This document shows, piece by piece, positions 16,609 to 25,804 of a stretch of 64,000 nucleotides of DNA; the stretch's first letter is position 1, and every line of letters starts with the position of its first letter. Under the pieces are notes generated by a model, which did no database searches, was not told where the DNA came from, and saw only the letters and a program-made list of their open reading frames with translations. The translations under genes and the position numbers were made by a program. This DNA comes from Alkalihalophilus pseudofirmus (GTDB lineage: Bacteria > Bacillota > Bacilli > Bacillales > Bacillaceae_D). The DNA is taken from positions 3,080,001 to 3,144,000 of the forward strand of contig NZ_CP117835.1 in NCBI RefSeq assembly GCF_029094545.1, read 5' to 3'.

Positions 16609-17125
16609 ATCCTAATACCTTTAATGATTCTCGGTTAAATGCTGGAAGGTCATCTGGCGTTCGGCTTGTGACTAAGTTACCGCCGCAAACGACTACTTCC
16701 TCATCATGCAGTTTCGCTCCTGCATTTTTCAAATCTACATGAATGGACTTGAATCCAGTCACATCTCTGTCTTTCAATACTTCTGCTGTTATGAGTAACT
16801 GCGGACCATGACAGATCGCCATAACAGGCTTGCCATCATCTACAAACGATTTAGCAAATTGAACAAAACGGTCATCACCGCGTAAAATATCAGGTGAGAA
16901 GCCTCCTGGAATAAAGAGGGCATCAAAGTCACCTGGAGAAACATCGTCAATTCCTTTATCAATTGTTACAGTTTCATCATCATTTTTGCCTGTTACTTTA
17001 TTGCCTGATTCTTTTTCAACCGTTACAATGTCATGTCCTGCTTCCTTAAAAGCATGAACCGGATCTGTGTATTCAACATCCTCAAATAAGTCTGTGACAA
17101 CTACTGCAATCTTCTTACCCAACAT
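16607..17125 (-). CDS. DJ-1/PfpI-family protein (general stress protein 18-like)
   Basis: 172-residue single-domain class I glutamine-amidotransferase-like protein. The nucleophile elbow is AICHGPQLL with Cys near residue 102 and adjacent His; the Glu that polarises it is in the DLFEDVEY segment. Members act as deglycases, chaperones or putative proteases; B. subtilis YfkM (GSP18) is similar. I chose the ATG with AGAAGGAGTGATT in front; the longer frame adds 24 poorly conserved residues. Monocistronic by its flanking terminator and spacing. Confidence 0.88.
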   Translation of the reverse strand: MLGKKIAVVVTDLFEDVEYTDPVHAFKEAGHDIVTVEKESGNKVTGKNDDETVTIDKGIDDVSPGDFDALFIPGGFSPDILRGDDRFVQFAKSFVDDGKPVMAICHGPQLLITAEVLKDRDVTGFKSIHVDLKNAGAKLHDEEVVVCGGNLVTSRTPDDLPAFNRESLKVLG

Positions 17126-17198
17126 AATCACTCCTTCTAGTTTAACTCTAGAGATAGAATACCCTTTGTTGAAGTGATTAAACATAAAGATAAGCAAG

Positions 17199-17226
17199 AA
17201 AAAACCACCCGAGAACAGGTGGTTTA
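17199..17226 (-). terminator. Intrinsic terminator after minD
   Basis: AAACCACC/GGTGGTTT hairpin followed by TTTTTTC on the minus strand; the minD stop codon lies in the upstream arm. Confidence 0.88.
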
Positions 17227-18018
17227 ACGAACGCCAAAAAATTGTTTAATTTTTGCAAAGAGTCCCTTTTCCTCTTCTAAAGACATTAACGGAACAGCTT
17301 CACCTAAAATTCGTCTAGCAATATTGCGGTATGCAATAGATGCTTTACTTCCAGTATGTAAGGCGATCGGTTCTCCTTTATTGGAGTATTTGATGACATC
17401 TTCATCATCTACAACGATTCCAATTAAATCAATTGCTAAAATCGAAGAAATTTCATCCACATCAAGCATTTCTCCGTTTTTCATCATATGCCCGCGGATT
17501 CTATTTACAACTAGCTTAGGAGCTTCAATCTCTTCTTGTTCTAAAAGTCCAATAATACGATCGGCATCACGAACTGCAGAAACCTCAGGAGTGGTAACAA
17601 CAATTGCTTTGTCTGCTCCGGCTACTGCATTTTTAAATCCTTGTTCAATCCCTGCCGGACAATCAATTAATACATAATCGTATTCTTGTTTTAATTCGTT
17701 TACGATTTCTTTCATTTGTTCAGGTTCAACTGAAAGCTTATCTTTTGTTTGAGCTGCTGGAAGCAAATATAAACATTCAAAACGCTTGTCCTTAATTAAC
17801 GCTTGCTTCAGTTTACAGCGGCCTTCAACGACATCAACTAAATCATAAATGATTCGGTTTTCAAGCCCCATCACCACATCAAGGTTTCTGAGTCCGATAT
17901 CAGTATCAATAAGACAAACTTTCTTACCATTAAGCGCAAGGGAAGTACCGATGTTGGCAGAGGTTGTTGTTTTTCCAACGCCACCTTTACCACTTGTAAT
18001 GACTATTGCTTCTCCCAT
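17224..18018 (-). CDS. minD: Septum-site determining ATPase MinD
   Basis: 264-residue ParA/MinD ATPase that recruits MinC to the membrane to block polar division. The deviant Walker A SGKGGVGKTTT is at residues 9-19, switch region DTDIGLRNLD near 40, DCPAGIEQG near 118, and the C-terminal amphipathic membrane-targeting helix ends FAKIKQFFGVR. The ATG at 18018 is favoured by AAAGGGG spacing and by the B. subtilis N terminus MGEAIV. Follows minC by 27 bp. Confidence 0.96.
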   Translation of the reverse strand: MGEAIVITSGKGGVGKTTTSANIGTSLALNGKKVCLIDTDIGLRNLDVVMGLENRIIYDLVDVVEGRCKLKQALIKDKRFECLYLLPAAQTKDKLSVEPEQMKEIVNELKQEYDYVLIDCPAGIEQGFKNAVAGADKAIVVTTPEVSAVRDADRIIGLLEQEEIEAPKLVVNRIRGHMMKNGEMLDVDEISSILAIDLIGIVVDDEDVIKYSNKGEPIALHTGSKASIAYRNIARRILGEAVPLMSLEEEKGLFAKIKQFFGVR

Positions 18019-18045
18019 GCTCATGACCCCTTTCTATACCACGCT

Positions 18046-18732
18046 TCATCCATCAATAATTTGTGAATCATTCTTTTGAAGATTAGGACGCTGACGCATC
18101 AAGTCTTGAACTCTCTCAAGCTTAAAACTCTCGGCCTCGCTATCAAGATAAGCACTCGCCATTGCCACTCCTTTGTCACCCTCATCAAACTGGTGAATCT
18201 GATCGGCAATCCTGAGTTGCGTGGGACTCATAAGTGCTGCTGCAACAACTGCTTTCGTATCTCCTTCAAAACCTGCATGAGCCACTCCTTTTAGAGCACC
18301 CATTATATACACATTTCCTGTCGCCATCACAGTCCCGCTCGGGTTCACATCTCCAATTAACAAAAGGTCGCCTCGGACTTTTAGAACTTGTCCGGAACGA
18401 ACCATTTTTGTAAGGGTGACGACTTGTGATTCCTGCCTTAACAGCTCAGCTTCCGCTTTCGTTAATACATCTGAATGGATTTCTTCAATAGCCAGGTTTC
18501 GGCCTTCCGTTATAATGCTTGATATTTCTTCGGCTTGATCTTCTGTTAAATACCGATGTCCTACTTTCACATTGACCATCACATCAGGTTCATCTGATCC
18601 TTGGTAATGCTTTGTTGAAAGCTTTTCTTTCAGTTCCTCTAGTAAACTTTCATAGGAACAGCGGTCATCTAATAAAAAGTTCAGACCATCTTTCGTTCCT
18701 TTTATCGTAACATGTTGTTTTTTCTGCGTCAT
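18046..18732 (-). CDS. minC: Septum-site determining protein MinC
   Basis: 228-residue FtsZ-assembly inhibitor. The N-terminal domain (about residues 1-105) precedes the C-terminal beta-helix (about 115-215) recognised by SGQVLKVRGDLLLIGDVNPSGTV-like strands and GALKGVAHAGFEGD. It dimerises through the C domain and binds MinD. Ribosome binding site AGGTGAACG. The 277 bp up to mreD contain no recognisable gene. Confidence 0.93.
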   Translation of the reverse strand: MTQKKQHVTIKGTKDGLNFLLDDRCSYESLLEELKEKLSTKHYQGSDEPDVMVNVKVGHRYLTEDQAEEISSIITEGRNLAIEEIHSDVLTKAEAELLRQESQVVTLTKMVRSGQVLKVRGDLLLIGDVNPSGTVMATGNVYIMGALKGVAHAGFEGDTKAVVAAALMSPTQLRIADQIHQFDEGDKGVAMASAYLDSEAESFKLERVQDLMRQRPNLQKNDSQIIDG

Positions 18733-19009
18733 TCAACGTTCACCTCAGACACACACGCATTAAAGCCTGTCTCAAATCTATTTACTACTAAAATATCGGA
18801 AGAATCTCGCATCGATTTCTGTCGTTTCCATTCATTCGTTCGACCGTCTACTTCGACCCATTCGTTCAACCAAATTATTCAACAAGTAGGAACATGAGTA
18901 AAAAGGCTCAAATCGGTGATTGATAGTTTTATTCAACATGTAAGGGGCTAATCCCTCTTTCCTAACTAGAACTCTGTTAATATTTTTTTGTTTTTGTCGA
19001 TTTAGAGCC

Positions 19010-19534
19010 TTAACGCTCACGAAGCCTCGAGTTATGCTGAACATGTATGCAAAGTTTCTTCACCGGATAGAGCACCACAATGGCTAAAGCTCCGTTTAAA
19101 AGCAGGGTAGGCAAAAGCCGGTCAAACACAAAGGCTTGGCCGCCCATATCTGTAATGCCGATTAAACGAAACAATCCATATTGATAATAATCAAATAATG
19201 CCACAGCGACAAGGGCAAGAAGAATTGGCACGAGAATACTATCTTGGATCTGCTTATAAGACAAAGCAAAGACGTAACCAACAACAGCAAACCCAAACAC
19301 ATACACACCTAAAAGTTCGGTATACACTACATCATATATAACCCCAAAGCACAGCGCATAAACTAAGCTTGTGCTTCTTCCTGTAAAGATCCCGATAAAC
19401 ACAAGCAGTACAACAAGAAATCTCGGAACCATGATGAGGTCAGAACCGTATCTTTCCGGCATGAAAAATGGATATAAACTTCCTTCAATGACTAGAGCAA
19501 GCAATAAAAGTGTGGGAAGATAGGCACGGCTCAC
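19010..19534 (-). CDS. mreD: Rod-shape determining protein MreD
   Basis: 174-residue membrane protein with about five hydrophobic segments, a component of the elongasome with MreB and MreC. It begins with GTG overlapping the mreC stop (TAGTG), with GGAGG seven bases before. Sequence is poorly conserved in this family, so the call depends on hydropathy, length and position after mreC. Confidence 0.92.
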   Translation of the reverse strand: MSRAYLPTLLLLALVIEGSLYPFFMPERYGSDLIMVPRFLVVLLVFIGIFTGRSTSLVYALCFGVIYDVVYTELLGVYVFGFAVVGYVFALSYKQIQDSILVPILLALVAVALFDYYQYGLFRLIGITDMGGQAFVFDRLLPTLLLNGALAIVVLYPVKKLCIHVQHNSRLRER

Positions 19535-20406
19535 TACTGATCCTCCTCTAATATCTCTGGATCAACAGAGGTACTCGTACGCTCGATTACGTAAACATAA
19601 TTTAATGAATAGTAATCTGCTGTAGGTTTAATATAGGCATTTTGAGTCAAGCCGTATTCATCCGGCTCTACCTCAACCACTTCACCGATTAATAAACCTT
19701 CAGGGTACACTCCCCCAAGTCCAGAGGTTGTAACCATTTGCTCTTCTTCGATCTCGGCCTCAATATCGAGCTTCCGCATAATGAGGAGACCACGATCCTC
19801 GTCATAGCCTTCAATGAAACCATTTAATGCTTGATCACCGACAATTTTCGCTGAGACTCGGTTGGTCCTGTCATTATCAGATAATAATTGCACAAATGAA
19901 CTAAATTGACTTGTCCGTTTCACTTTACCAATTAAGCCGCCTTGAGAATCAACGAGCGCCATATTCGGTTCAATGCCATGCTGGCTTCCGCGGTTGATGG
20001 CAATAAAATCATTCCAGCGGTCAGGATTACGGTGAATCACAACGGCTGGTCTCATTAAGTAATCACTTAAACTTTCTTCAAGGTTGATCATTTCGCGCAA
20101 GGTTTCATTCTCATCGCGAAGTAAATTACGTTCTACGGAGATTTGGGCGTATTCTTCAAGACGTGATTTGAGAAGTTTATTTTCTTCATACACGCTGCGA
20201 ATATCAGATACGCTCTCAAAGAAACCCGCGACAGAATGTGCGGGTTTTGAGAACATAGACTGCACCCATCCAACCGTATCTCTCATAAACTGCTCTGGCC
20301 GTGTTGTATTCTCACGATCAGAAAGCGAATAACCAATCAGCGCCATCAAAATGATAATGCTGACAAGAAGAATAATTAATTTTTTGTTTGAGAAAAAGGA
20401 TGGCAT
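19534..20406 (-). CDS. mreC: Rod-shape determining protein MreC
   Basis: 290-residue single-pass protein: transmembrane segment near residues 9-28, a coiled coil at about 65-110 (periplasm-side), then the two beta-barrel MreC domain with VIHRNPDRWNDFIAINRGSQHG and QLLSDNDRTNRVSAK. It links the elongation machinery to MreB. The ATG at 20406 is chosen over the GTG at 20415 for spacing from AGGTG and for agreement with B. subtilis (MP...). Overlaps mreD by one base. Confidence 0.94.
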   Translation of the reverse strand: MPSFFSNKKLIILLVSIIILMALIGYSLSDRENTTRPEQFMRDTVGWVQSMFSKPAHSVAGFFESVSDIRSVYEENKLLKSRLEEYAQISVERNLLRDENETLREMINLEESLSDYLMRPAVVIHRNPDRWNDFIAINRGSQHGIEPNMALVDSQGGLIGKVKRTSQFSSFVQLLSDNDRTNRVSAKIVGDQALNGFIEGYDEDRGLLIMRKLDIEAEIEEEQMVTTSGLGGVYPEGLLIGEVVEVEPDEYGLTQNAYIKPTADYYSLNYVYVIERTSTSVDPEILEEDQ

Positions 20407-20419
20407 GCTAGACACCTAC

Positions 20420-21460
<1,041 letters not shown>

Positions 21461-21500
21461 CTATGTATCTCCCTTCAGACTGATCTGAAATCATAACCTT

Positions 21501-21546
21501 TATTATATCGAACATTTCTCAAATATTATATCGAACATTTCTCAAA
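21501..21546 (-). repeat. 23-bp perfect tandem duplication in the mreB promoter region
   Basis: Two identical 23-bp units (21501-21523 and 21524-21546) 41 bp upstream of mreB. On the minus strand each unit contains TATAAT, so the duplication places two TATAAT hexamers 17 bp apart. Likely part of the mreB promoter. Confidence 0.85.
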
Positions 21547-21678
21547 AAAAATAGCCTTAAGTTCCCCGACACAAAATTTCCACCTTTTGTTTCATTTTAA
21601 AATAATGTGAAACACGTGAACTTCTACCAAAAGGGCTATCTACCCTTGATGAGACCCTTAACTACCTATGATCTATTT

Positions 21679-22371
21679 CTAAATGATATGGCCCTGCTCT
21701 TTTAAACTAATGAATTTGCGATCGCCGATAATGACGTGATCTAATAATTCGACACCTAATACCTTGCCTGCTTCATTCAGCCGCTTAGTCACTTCTATAT
21801 CTTCAAGGCTTGGAGTGGGGTCGCCTGAGGGATGATTATGCAAACAAATGATTGAGGCAGCAGAGCGTCTTAACGCTTCTTTAAACACTTCTCTGGGGTG
21901 TACAATACTCGCGTTCAGACTGCCAATGAATAAGGTATGACGATGAATGACACGGTTTTTCGTATTCAAATAGAGAGCGATAAAATGCTCTTGCGTTAAA
22001 AATCGCATATCTTCCATGACAAAATTGGACACATCCTCAGGAGAACGTATCACATATTTTTCTTCAGTCGGGACTGCGTGGATCCGTCTGCCGAGTTCCA
22101 TCACTGCTTGGATCTCTACTGCTTTCGCTGTTCCAATTCCATTTATATGACATAATTCTTCGATTGTCGCTGTCCGCAATAAAGTCAGTCCGTCAAACGA
22201 ATCTAACATTTTGCCGGCAAGCTGCAGGGCAGACTCTTTTTTTGTCCCATTTCGAAGAAGGATCGCGAGAAGCTCTTGATTGGTTAATACATTGGCGCCT
22301 TCTTTAAGCATTCTCTCTCTTGGTCTTTGATGGGTAGGAAGATCTCTAATGAGGAGGGTGGGCAGCGTCAT
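21679..22371 (-). CDS. radC: RadC/DUF2466-family JAMM-domain protein
   Basis: 230-residue protein, YsxA in B. subtilis. An N-terminal helix-hairpin-helix region (HINGIGTAKAVEIQAVMELG near residue 78) is followed by the JAB1/MPN-type domain with the metal motif LHNHPSGDPTPSLED near residue 176. Function is unsettled; the name derives from an old E. coli repair assignment. It lies between maf and mreB as usual. Confidence 0.93.
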   Translation of the reverse strand: MTLPTLLIRDLPTHQRPRERMLKEGANVLTNQELLAILLRNGTKKESALQLAGKMLDSFDGLTLLRTATIEELCHINGIGTAKAVEIQAVMELGRRIHAVPTEEKYVIRSPEDVSNFVMEDMRFLTQEHFIALYLNTKNRVIHRHTLFIGSLNASIVHPREVFKEALRRSAASIICLHNHPSGDPTPSLEDIEVTKRLNEAGKVLGVELLDHVIIGDRKFISLKEQGHII

Positions 22372-22430
22372 GTCTTTCTCCTTTCGGTATAGAAGAGTAT
22401 GGGGTTGTCAAAGATCAGTTCGTTTATTAT

Positions 22431-22462
22431 CAATATTAGGGTGAATCAATATTAGGGTGAAT
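22431..22462. repeat. 16-bp tandem duplication at the 3' end of maf
   Basis: CAATATTAGGGTGAAT occurs twice in direct succession. The maf stop codon lies in the distal unit, so the duplication added about five codons (NIHP/NIDSP) and a second in-register end. Confidence 0.85.
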
Positions 22463-23017
22463 ATTGAAGCGCTTGAGTTCTCTCATCGTTTTCGCTAAAG
22501 GCAGACCGACAACTGTATTGTAGTCTCCTGAAATCGAATGCACTAAATAGGCACCGAATCCTTGGATTCCATATCCTCCTGCTTTATCAAAGGGTTCACC
22601 TGTTTCGATATATTGGTCGATATCTTCTTCAGATAATGGATAAAAATGAACAACGGTTTCTTCAAAAAACGTCGTCACTTCTCCCTTTTCACAAATAGCT
22701 ACACCTGTCAGAACGGAATGATCGCGGTCAGATAAGGAAGTGAGCATCGCTTTTGCATCCGCGGCGTCACTAGGTTTACCTAAAATCTGATCATTACACA
22801 CTACGACTGTATCTGAACCTAACACAACCGCATCAGGATAATTTATTGCCACAGCTTCAGCTTTTTTACGTGCGAGTTCACAAACAACTTCACTTGGGGT
22901 TAACTGGGGATTTACGGTTTCATCTACATCACTTGTTTGAATGGAAAATGTATAACGAGCCTGCTTAAGAAGCTCTTTGCGCCTTGGGGAACCGGAGGCT
23001 AAAATAAAGGGTTTCAT
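22436..23017 (-). CDS. maf: Maf-family nucleoside triphosphate pyrophosphatase
   Basis: 193-residue house-cleaning pyrophosphatase for dTTP/UTP and modified nucleotides, linked to septum inhibition in B. subtilis. Motifs: LASGSPRRKELL at residue 6, SDVDETV near 33, VVLGSDTVV near 64, and DKAGGYGIQGFGAYLV near 146. The C-terminal tail is altered by a 16-bp tandem duplication that does not touch the catalytic part. Confidence 0.94.
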   Translation of the reverse strand: MKPFILASGSPRRKELLKQARYTFSIQTSDVDETVNPQLTPSEVVCELARKKAEAVAINYPDAVVLGSDTVVVCNDQILGKPSDAADAKAMLTSLSDRDHSVLTGVAICEKGEVTTFFEETVVHFYPLSEEDIDQYIETGEPFDKAGGYGIQGFGAYLVHSISGDYNTVVGLPLAKTMRELKRFNIHPNIDSP

Positions 23018-23114
23018 GAAGGGTCACCTCAACAATGTTTTTCTTCATTGTACAAGGTTATGTACAGAATACCAAATAATCCTAATAACCACAATCGAAT
23101 TCAGAACATTCAAA

Positions 23115-23155
23115 CGAAAAAGCCTAAAAAGAAGTGAGAGTCTTCTTTTCAGGCT
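23115..23155 (-). terminator. Intrinsic terminator after spoIIB
   Basis: AGCCTGAAAAGAAG / CTTCTTTTTAGGCT hairpin followed by TTTTCG on the minus strand, just past the spoIIB stop at 23164. Confidence 0.8.
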
Positions 23156-23163
23156 GAATGATC

Positions 23164-24309
23164 TTAATAAAATTCTACGACCTGCTCGTATGCCAGTAAT
23201 ACACGCAGCAACGACTGCTGAGCCTTCCATAATTCTTTTTGGTCGTTTGAATTGATAAAACCAGCGAGATGTCCTAGCGATGAATCAAGCTCGGTACCAA
23301 GCAGCAATGTCGATGCTTGCGCCGCCTCAGGAATTTCTGCAAGCGCCTCTTCTCTTCCTTCATGAAGAGCCGTCAGCTCCATTGTAACAGCTTGAATGTC
23401 CGCATCTGAAATACCAGAACCTTTTGCAAGGCTGTTTGTCGTGAGGGTCAGCATGCTGTTAAAGATAGATAAGGCATCGGTATACCATGCCGCTGAATTC
23501 TCACTAGCAGCAGCTAACCCTTCTCCGCTGACTTGATAAGATTTTAAATACGTTTCTTTACCTTCGTTTTCTAGAATGGCAGCAAGCGACGTTGTATCTC
23601 CCCTGTCAGCCCCTAGTCCAACAAACAAATAAAGAGGATCTGTCGTATCTGTTAACACAGCAGCTAGTCCGCTGTTGTGAAACACTGACACCATTTCTTG
23701 CCCCTTTTCAACTGTGGAGAATGCTCCTCCTTGAATCACTTCTACACTTAAAGAGGGCAAACCGCCGTCTATCGCTTGGAAAGCAGGTGCTGCCTCAGGA
23801 CTCGCTTGTTGAATGGGCTCACTTACCGCTGCATTCTCCCCTCCCCCTGTAAAGACATTTAACACAACGACTCCGAAACTAACCCCGACAATAATGGCAG
23901 ATAATATAATGGCTATAGGTATGAGTGAAAATGATTTCAGCGAAGAAAAATTAGGCAGCGAGGGAAGTGAAAACGTAAACGAACGCTGTGATTTCTTTTT
24001 TCGATTGACCGGAAGCTTCGGTCCGCTTTCACGGTTTCCATCATCCCAAAAAGGACCTTTCCCCTTCTCTCGCTCTGTTTGCCGCTCGGTAAAATCAATC
24101 ACATTATCAGGCTTGGGTATCGGGGCATCCTCTAGCTCTTCTTCATGCCGTTCCTCCCTAGCCGCCGTAATTTCTTGTTCTGCTTCATTAAACACTCGGT
24201 CTTGGCTTTTGTATTCTTGTTCTTCTTCATGCAGATCGTATTCATGTTCTTTGTATTCTTGTTCTTTGTTGTTCAAGCGAATTGATATGGTGCGCTTGTC
24301 CCTCTCCAT
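23164..24309 (-). CDS. spoIIB: Stage II sporulation protein B
   Basis: 381-residue single-pass protein: long charged cytoplasmic N terminus (about 1-125, very Glu-rich), transmembrane segment at about 130-155, then an extracytoplasmic SPOR-like domain (SLSVEVIQGGAFSTVEKGQ...) and a helical tail containing WKAQQSLLRVLLAYE. The tail and the position between the comC region and maf match B. subtilis SpoIIB, which aids septal peptidoglycan thinning and engulfment. The SPOR domain binds denuded glycans. Sequence identity is modest, so position carries weight. Confidence 0.85.
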   Translation of the reverse strand: MERDKRTISIRLNNKEQEYKEHEYDLHEEEQEYKSQDRVFNEAEQEITAAREERHEEELEDAPIPKPDNVIDFTERQTEREKGKGPFWDDGNRESGPKLPVNRKKKSQRSFTFSLPSLPNFSSLKSFSLIPIAIILSAIIVGVSFGVVVLNVFTGGGENAAVSEPIQQASPEAAPAFQAIDGGLPSLSVEVIQGGAFSTVEKGQEMVSVFHNSGLAAVLTDTTDPLYLFVGLGADRGDTTSLAAILENEGKETYLKSYQVSGEGLAAASENSAAWYTDALSIFNSMLTLTTNSLAKGSGISDADIQAVTMELTALHEGREEALAEIPEAAQASTLLLGTELDSSLGHLAGFINSNDQKELWKAQQSLLRVLLAYEQVVEFY

Positions 24310-24405
24310 ACAGCACCTGCTCCTTTCAACATGTTCTTACTCCTAGTCTATTAACGGAGGTGAAATGATAGAACGAGAGAATAGAAAAACTAGAATAAAC
24401 TAACT

Positions 24406-24439
24406 AAAAAAAGAGACGAAGAAAAGGATGTCTTCGTCT
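24406..24439 (-). terminator. Intrinsic terminator at the end of the pilus locus
   Basis: AGACGAAGA/TCTTCGTCT hairpin followed by CTTTTTTT on the minus strand, overlapping the stop of the PilO-like gene. It separates the pilus genes from spoIIB. Confidence 0.9.
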
Positions 24440-25217
24440 ACTGGTTGTATAATGGCGAACTCTTATTAGCCGGTCTTTGATAATCAACTTGCGGAAGTTC
24501 TTGCTCTAAATCAGGCTCATCTAATGGATAATAAAAAGCCGATACCGTCATCAAAAATTCAAGCGCTTCCTGCTCATCTTCGACTAACACTCGCTCACTT
24601 GGGGCTGCATACGTAATCGAATCAATGCTCATTAATCGATCATTACGATCTAGTTCTTCAGCAAATCGTGCTAGCCCTGCATATTCATTTGTTCGAACGC
24701 GAAGCACAAAACGAATCACTTCCAGCCCTTCTACTGACGAGGCAGCTGCAGGAGGTGCTGATGGTACAGGTTCTTCTTCCTCCTCAACCTCAATCAAGTC
24801 CTCTAACTCTTCTGGCTCATTATCTTGTGCAATCCCCTGCTCAACCTCAATAGATGTCTCCCCCGTCTCGCCAAACCAGACTCCTTCTGCTTCATCTTGT
24901 ATGTCGATAGAGAGGATATAAGCATCAGCAATTCCTTCTGCTCTCGCAAAGGTCAATAATAGCTGGTCAACAAGCGGACGCACCGGAAGCTTACGCTGCA
25001 CCATCATCGAGGATTCAATCACTTCTAACGGTTCCTCTTCTGCCTCTTCAATCACGCCAGCTAACTGCGCCTGTTCATATTCAAGCTCCACCAGGGCCGC
25101 TTCTTTTTCTAGCTGCACAGGACGGATAAAACTAAAAAACAGCCAGATAAGAAAGCCGATTAACAGCAAACTGCAAAGAGAAATCCATATTCGTTTATCC
25201 AGCCGTATTTCTCTCAT
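24438..25217 (-). CDS. pilO: PilO-like pilus assembly protein
   Basis: 259-residue bitopic protein: short basic N terminus, transmembrane segment at about residues 10-30, a coiled coil (35-65), then an extracytoplasmic ferredoxin-like region. An acidic low-complexity insert (EELEDLIEVEEEEE) sits near residues 135-150. PilO pairs with PilN and, through it, with PilM to form the inner-membrane alignment complex of type IV pili. Assignment rests on topology and the pilM-pilN-pilO order; sequence conservation is low in this family. Start overlaps pilN by ATGA. Confidence 0.75.
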   Translation of the reverse strand: MREIRLDKRIWISLCSLLLIGFLIWLFFSFIRPVQLEKEAALVELEYEQAQLAGVIEEAEEEPLEVIESSMMVQRKLPVRPLVDQLLLTFARAEGIADAYILSIDIQDEAEGVWFGETGETSIEVEQGIAQDNEPEELEDLIEVEEEEEPVPSAPPAAASSVEGLEVIRFVLRVRTNEYAGLARFAEELDRNDRLMSIDSITYAAPSERVLVEDEQEALEFLMTVSAFYYPLDEPDLEQELPQVDYQRPANKSSPLYNQ

Positions 25218-25804
25218 TGTTCATCACCTAAAGATCGACCTTCATCTCGGTCTAAAGTTAATTCAAAGCTTGCAAGGTACCGTGATTTCACTTCATCAAA
25301 GTTTATATCATGCTGCTCATCGTCCAGCATTTCATGGCTGTCAATGACAGAGAGTCGTACTGATGTTGTAAGTGAACTGCTCTCTAAAGCTTCATGGTAC
25401 TGGGCAATTTCTTCTAATCTATCAAAATGCACACCCACTAGAATGGAATGCGGCTGTGTGTAAGTGAAATATTGAATGAAACCGCGCTCAGGCAATAGAG
25501 ATACGATGTAGCTCGCGACAGAGGATGCGGGGATGATCTGCCCCTCAACAGCGGCAGCTGCCGTCTCAATCTGCTTAGCATCTGTCCATTCAAGCCCTGT
25601 CAGCTCCTGCCTTATTTGAGCAGACTCCAGCTGAACGTTGTAGACTTGGTCATTTACCACCTGCACCTCTTGTGTCAGATGGCGCTGGAATAAGAACGTC
25701 GTTAACACCGCTAAAAGCAATAGAAATAAAAAGGCCCCTGCATATAAAATACTCGTATAATTTTTTTTAGGCTTTTCGGGTAATAAATTTACTTCAACGA
25801 GCAT
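25214..25804 (-). CDS. pilN: PilN-like pilus assembly protein
   Basis: 196-residue bitopic protein starting MLVEVNLLPEKPKK. That N-terminal VNLLPxxP block is the conserved PilN peptide that docks into PilM. A transmembrane segment at about residues 20-40 and a coiled coil follow, then a small extracytoplasmic domain. Its ATG overlaps the pilM stop, so the partners are translationally coupled. Confidence 0.85.
   Translation of the reverse strand: MLVEVNLLPEKPKKNYTSILYAGAFLFLLLLAVLTTFLFQRHLTQEVQVVNDQVYNVQLESAQIRQELTGLEWTDAKQIETAAAAVEGQIIPASSVASYIVSLLPERGFIQYFTYTQPHSILVGVHFDRLEEIAQYHEALESSSLTTSVRLSVIDSHEMLDDEQHDINFDEVKSRYLASFELTLDRDEGRSLGDEQ

Noticed and set aside
18733..19009. Small gene between minC and mreD
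   Set aside because: The 70-codon minus frame there overlaps the mreD end, lacks a ribosome binding site and gives no recognisable protein.
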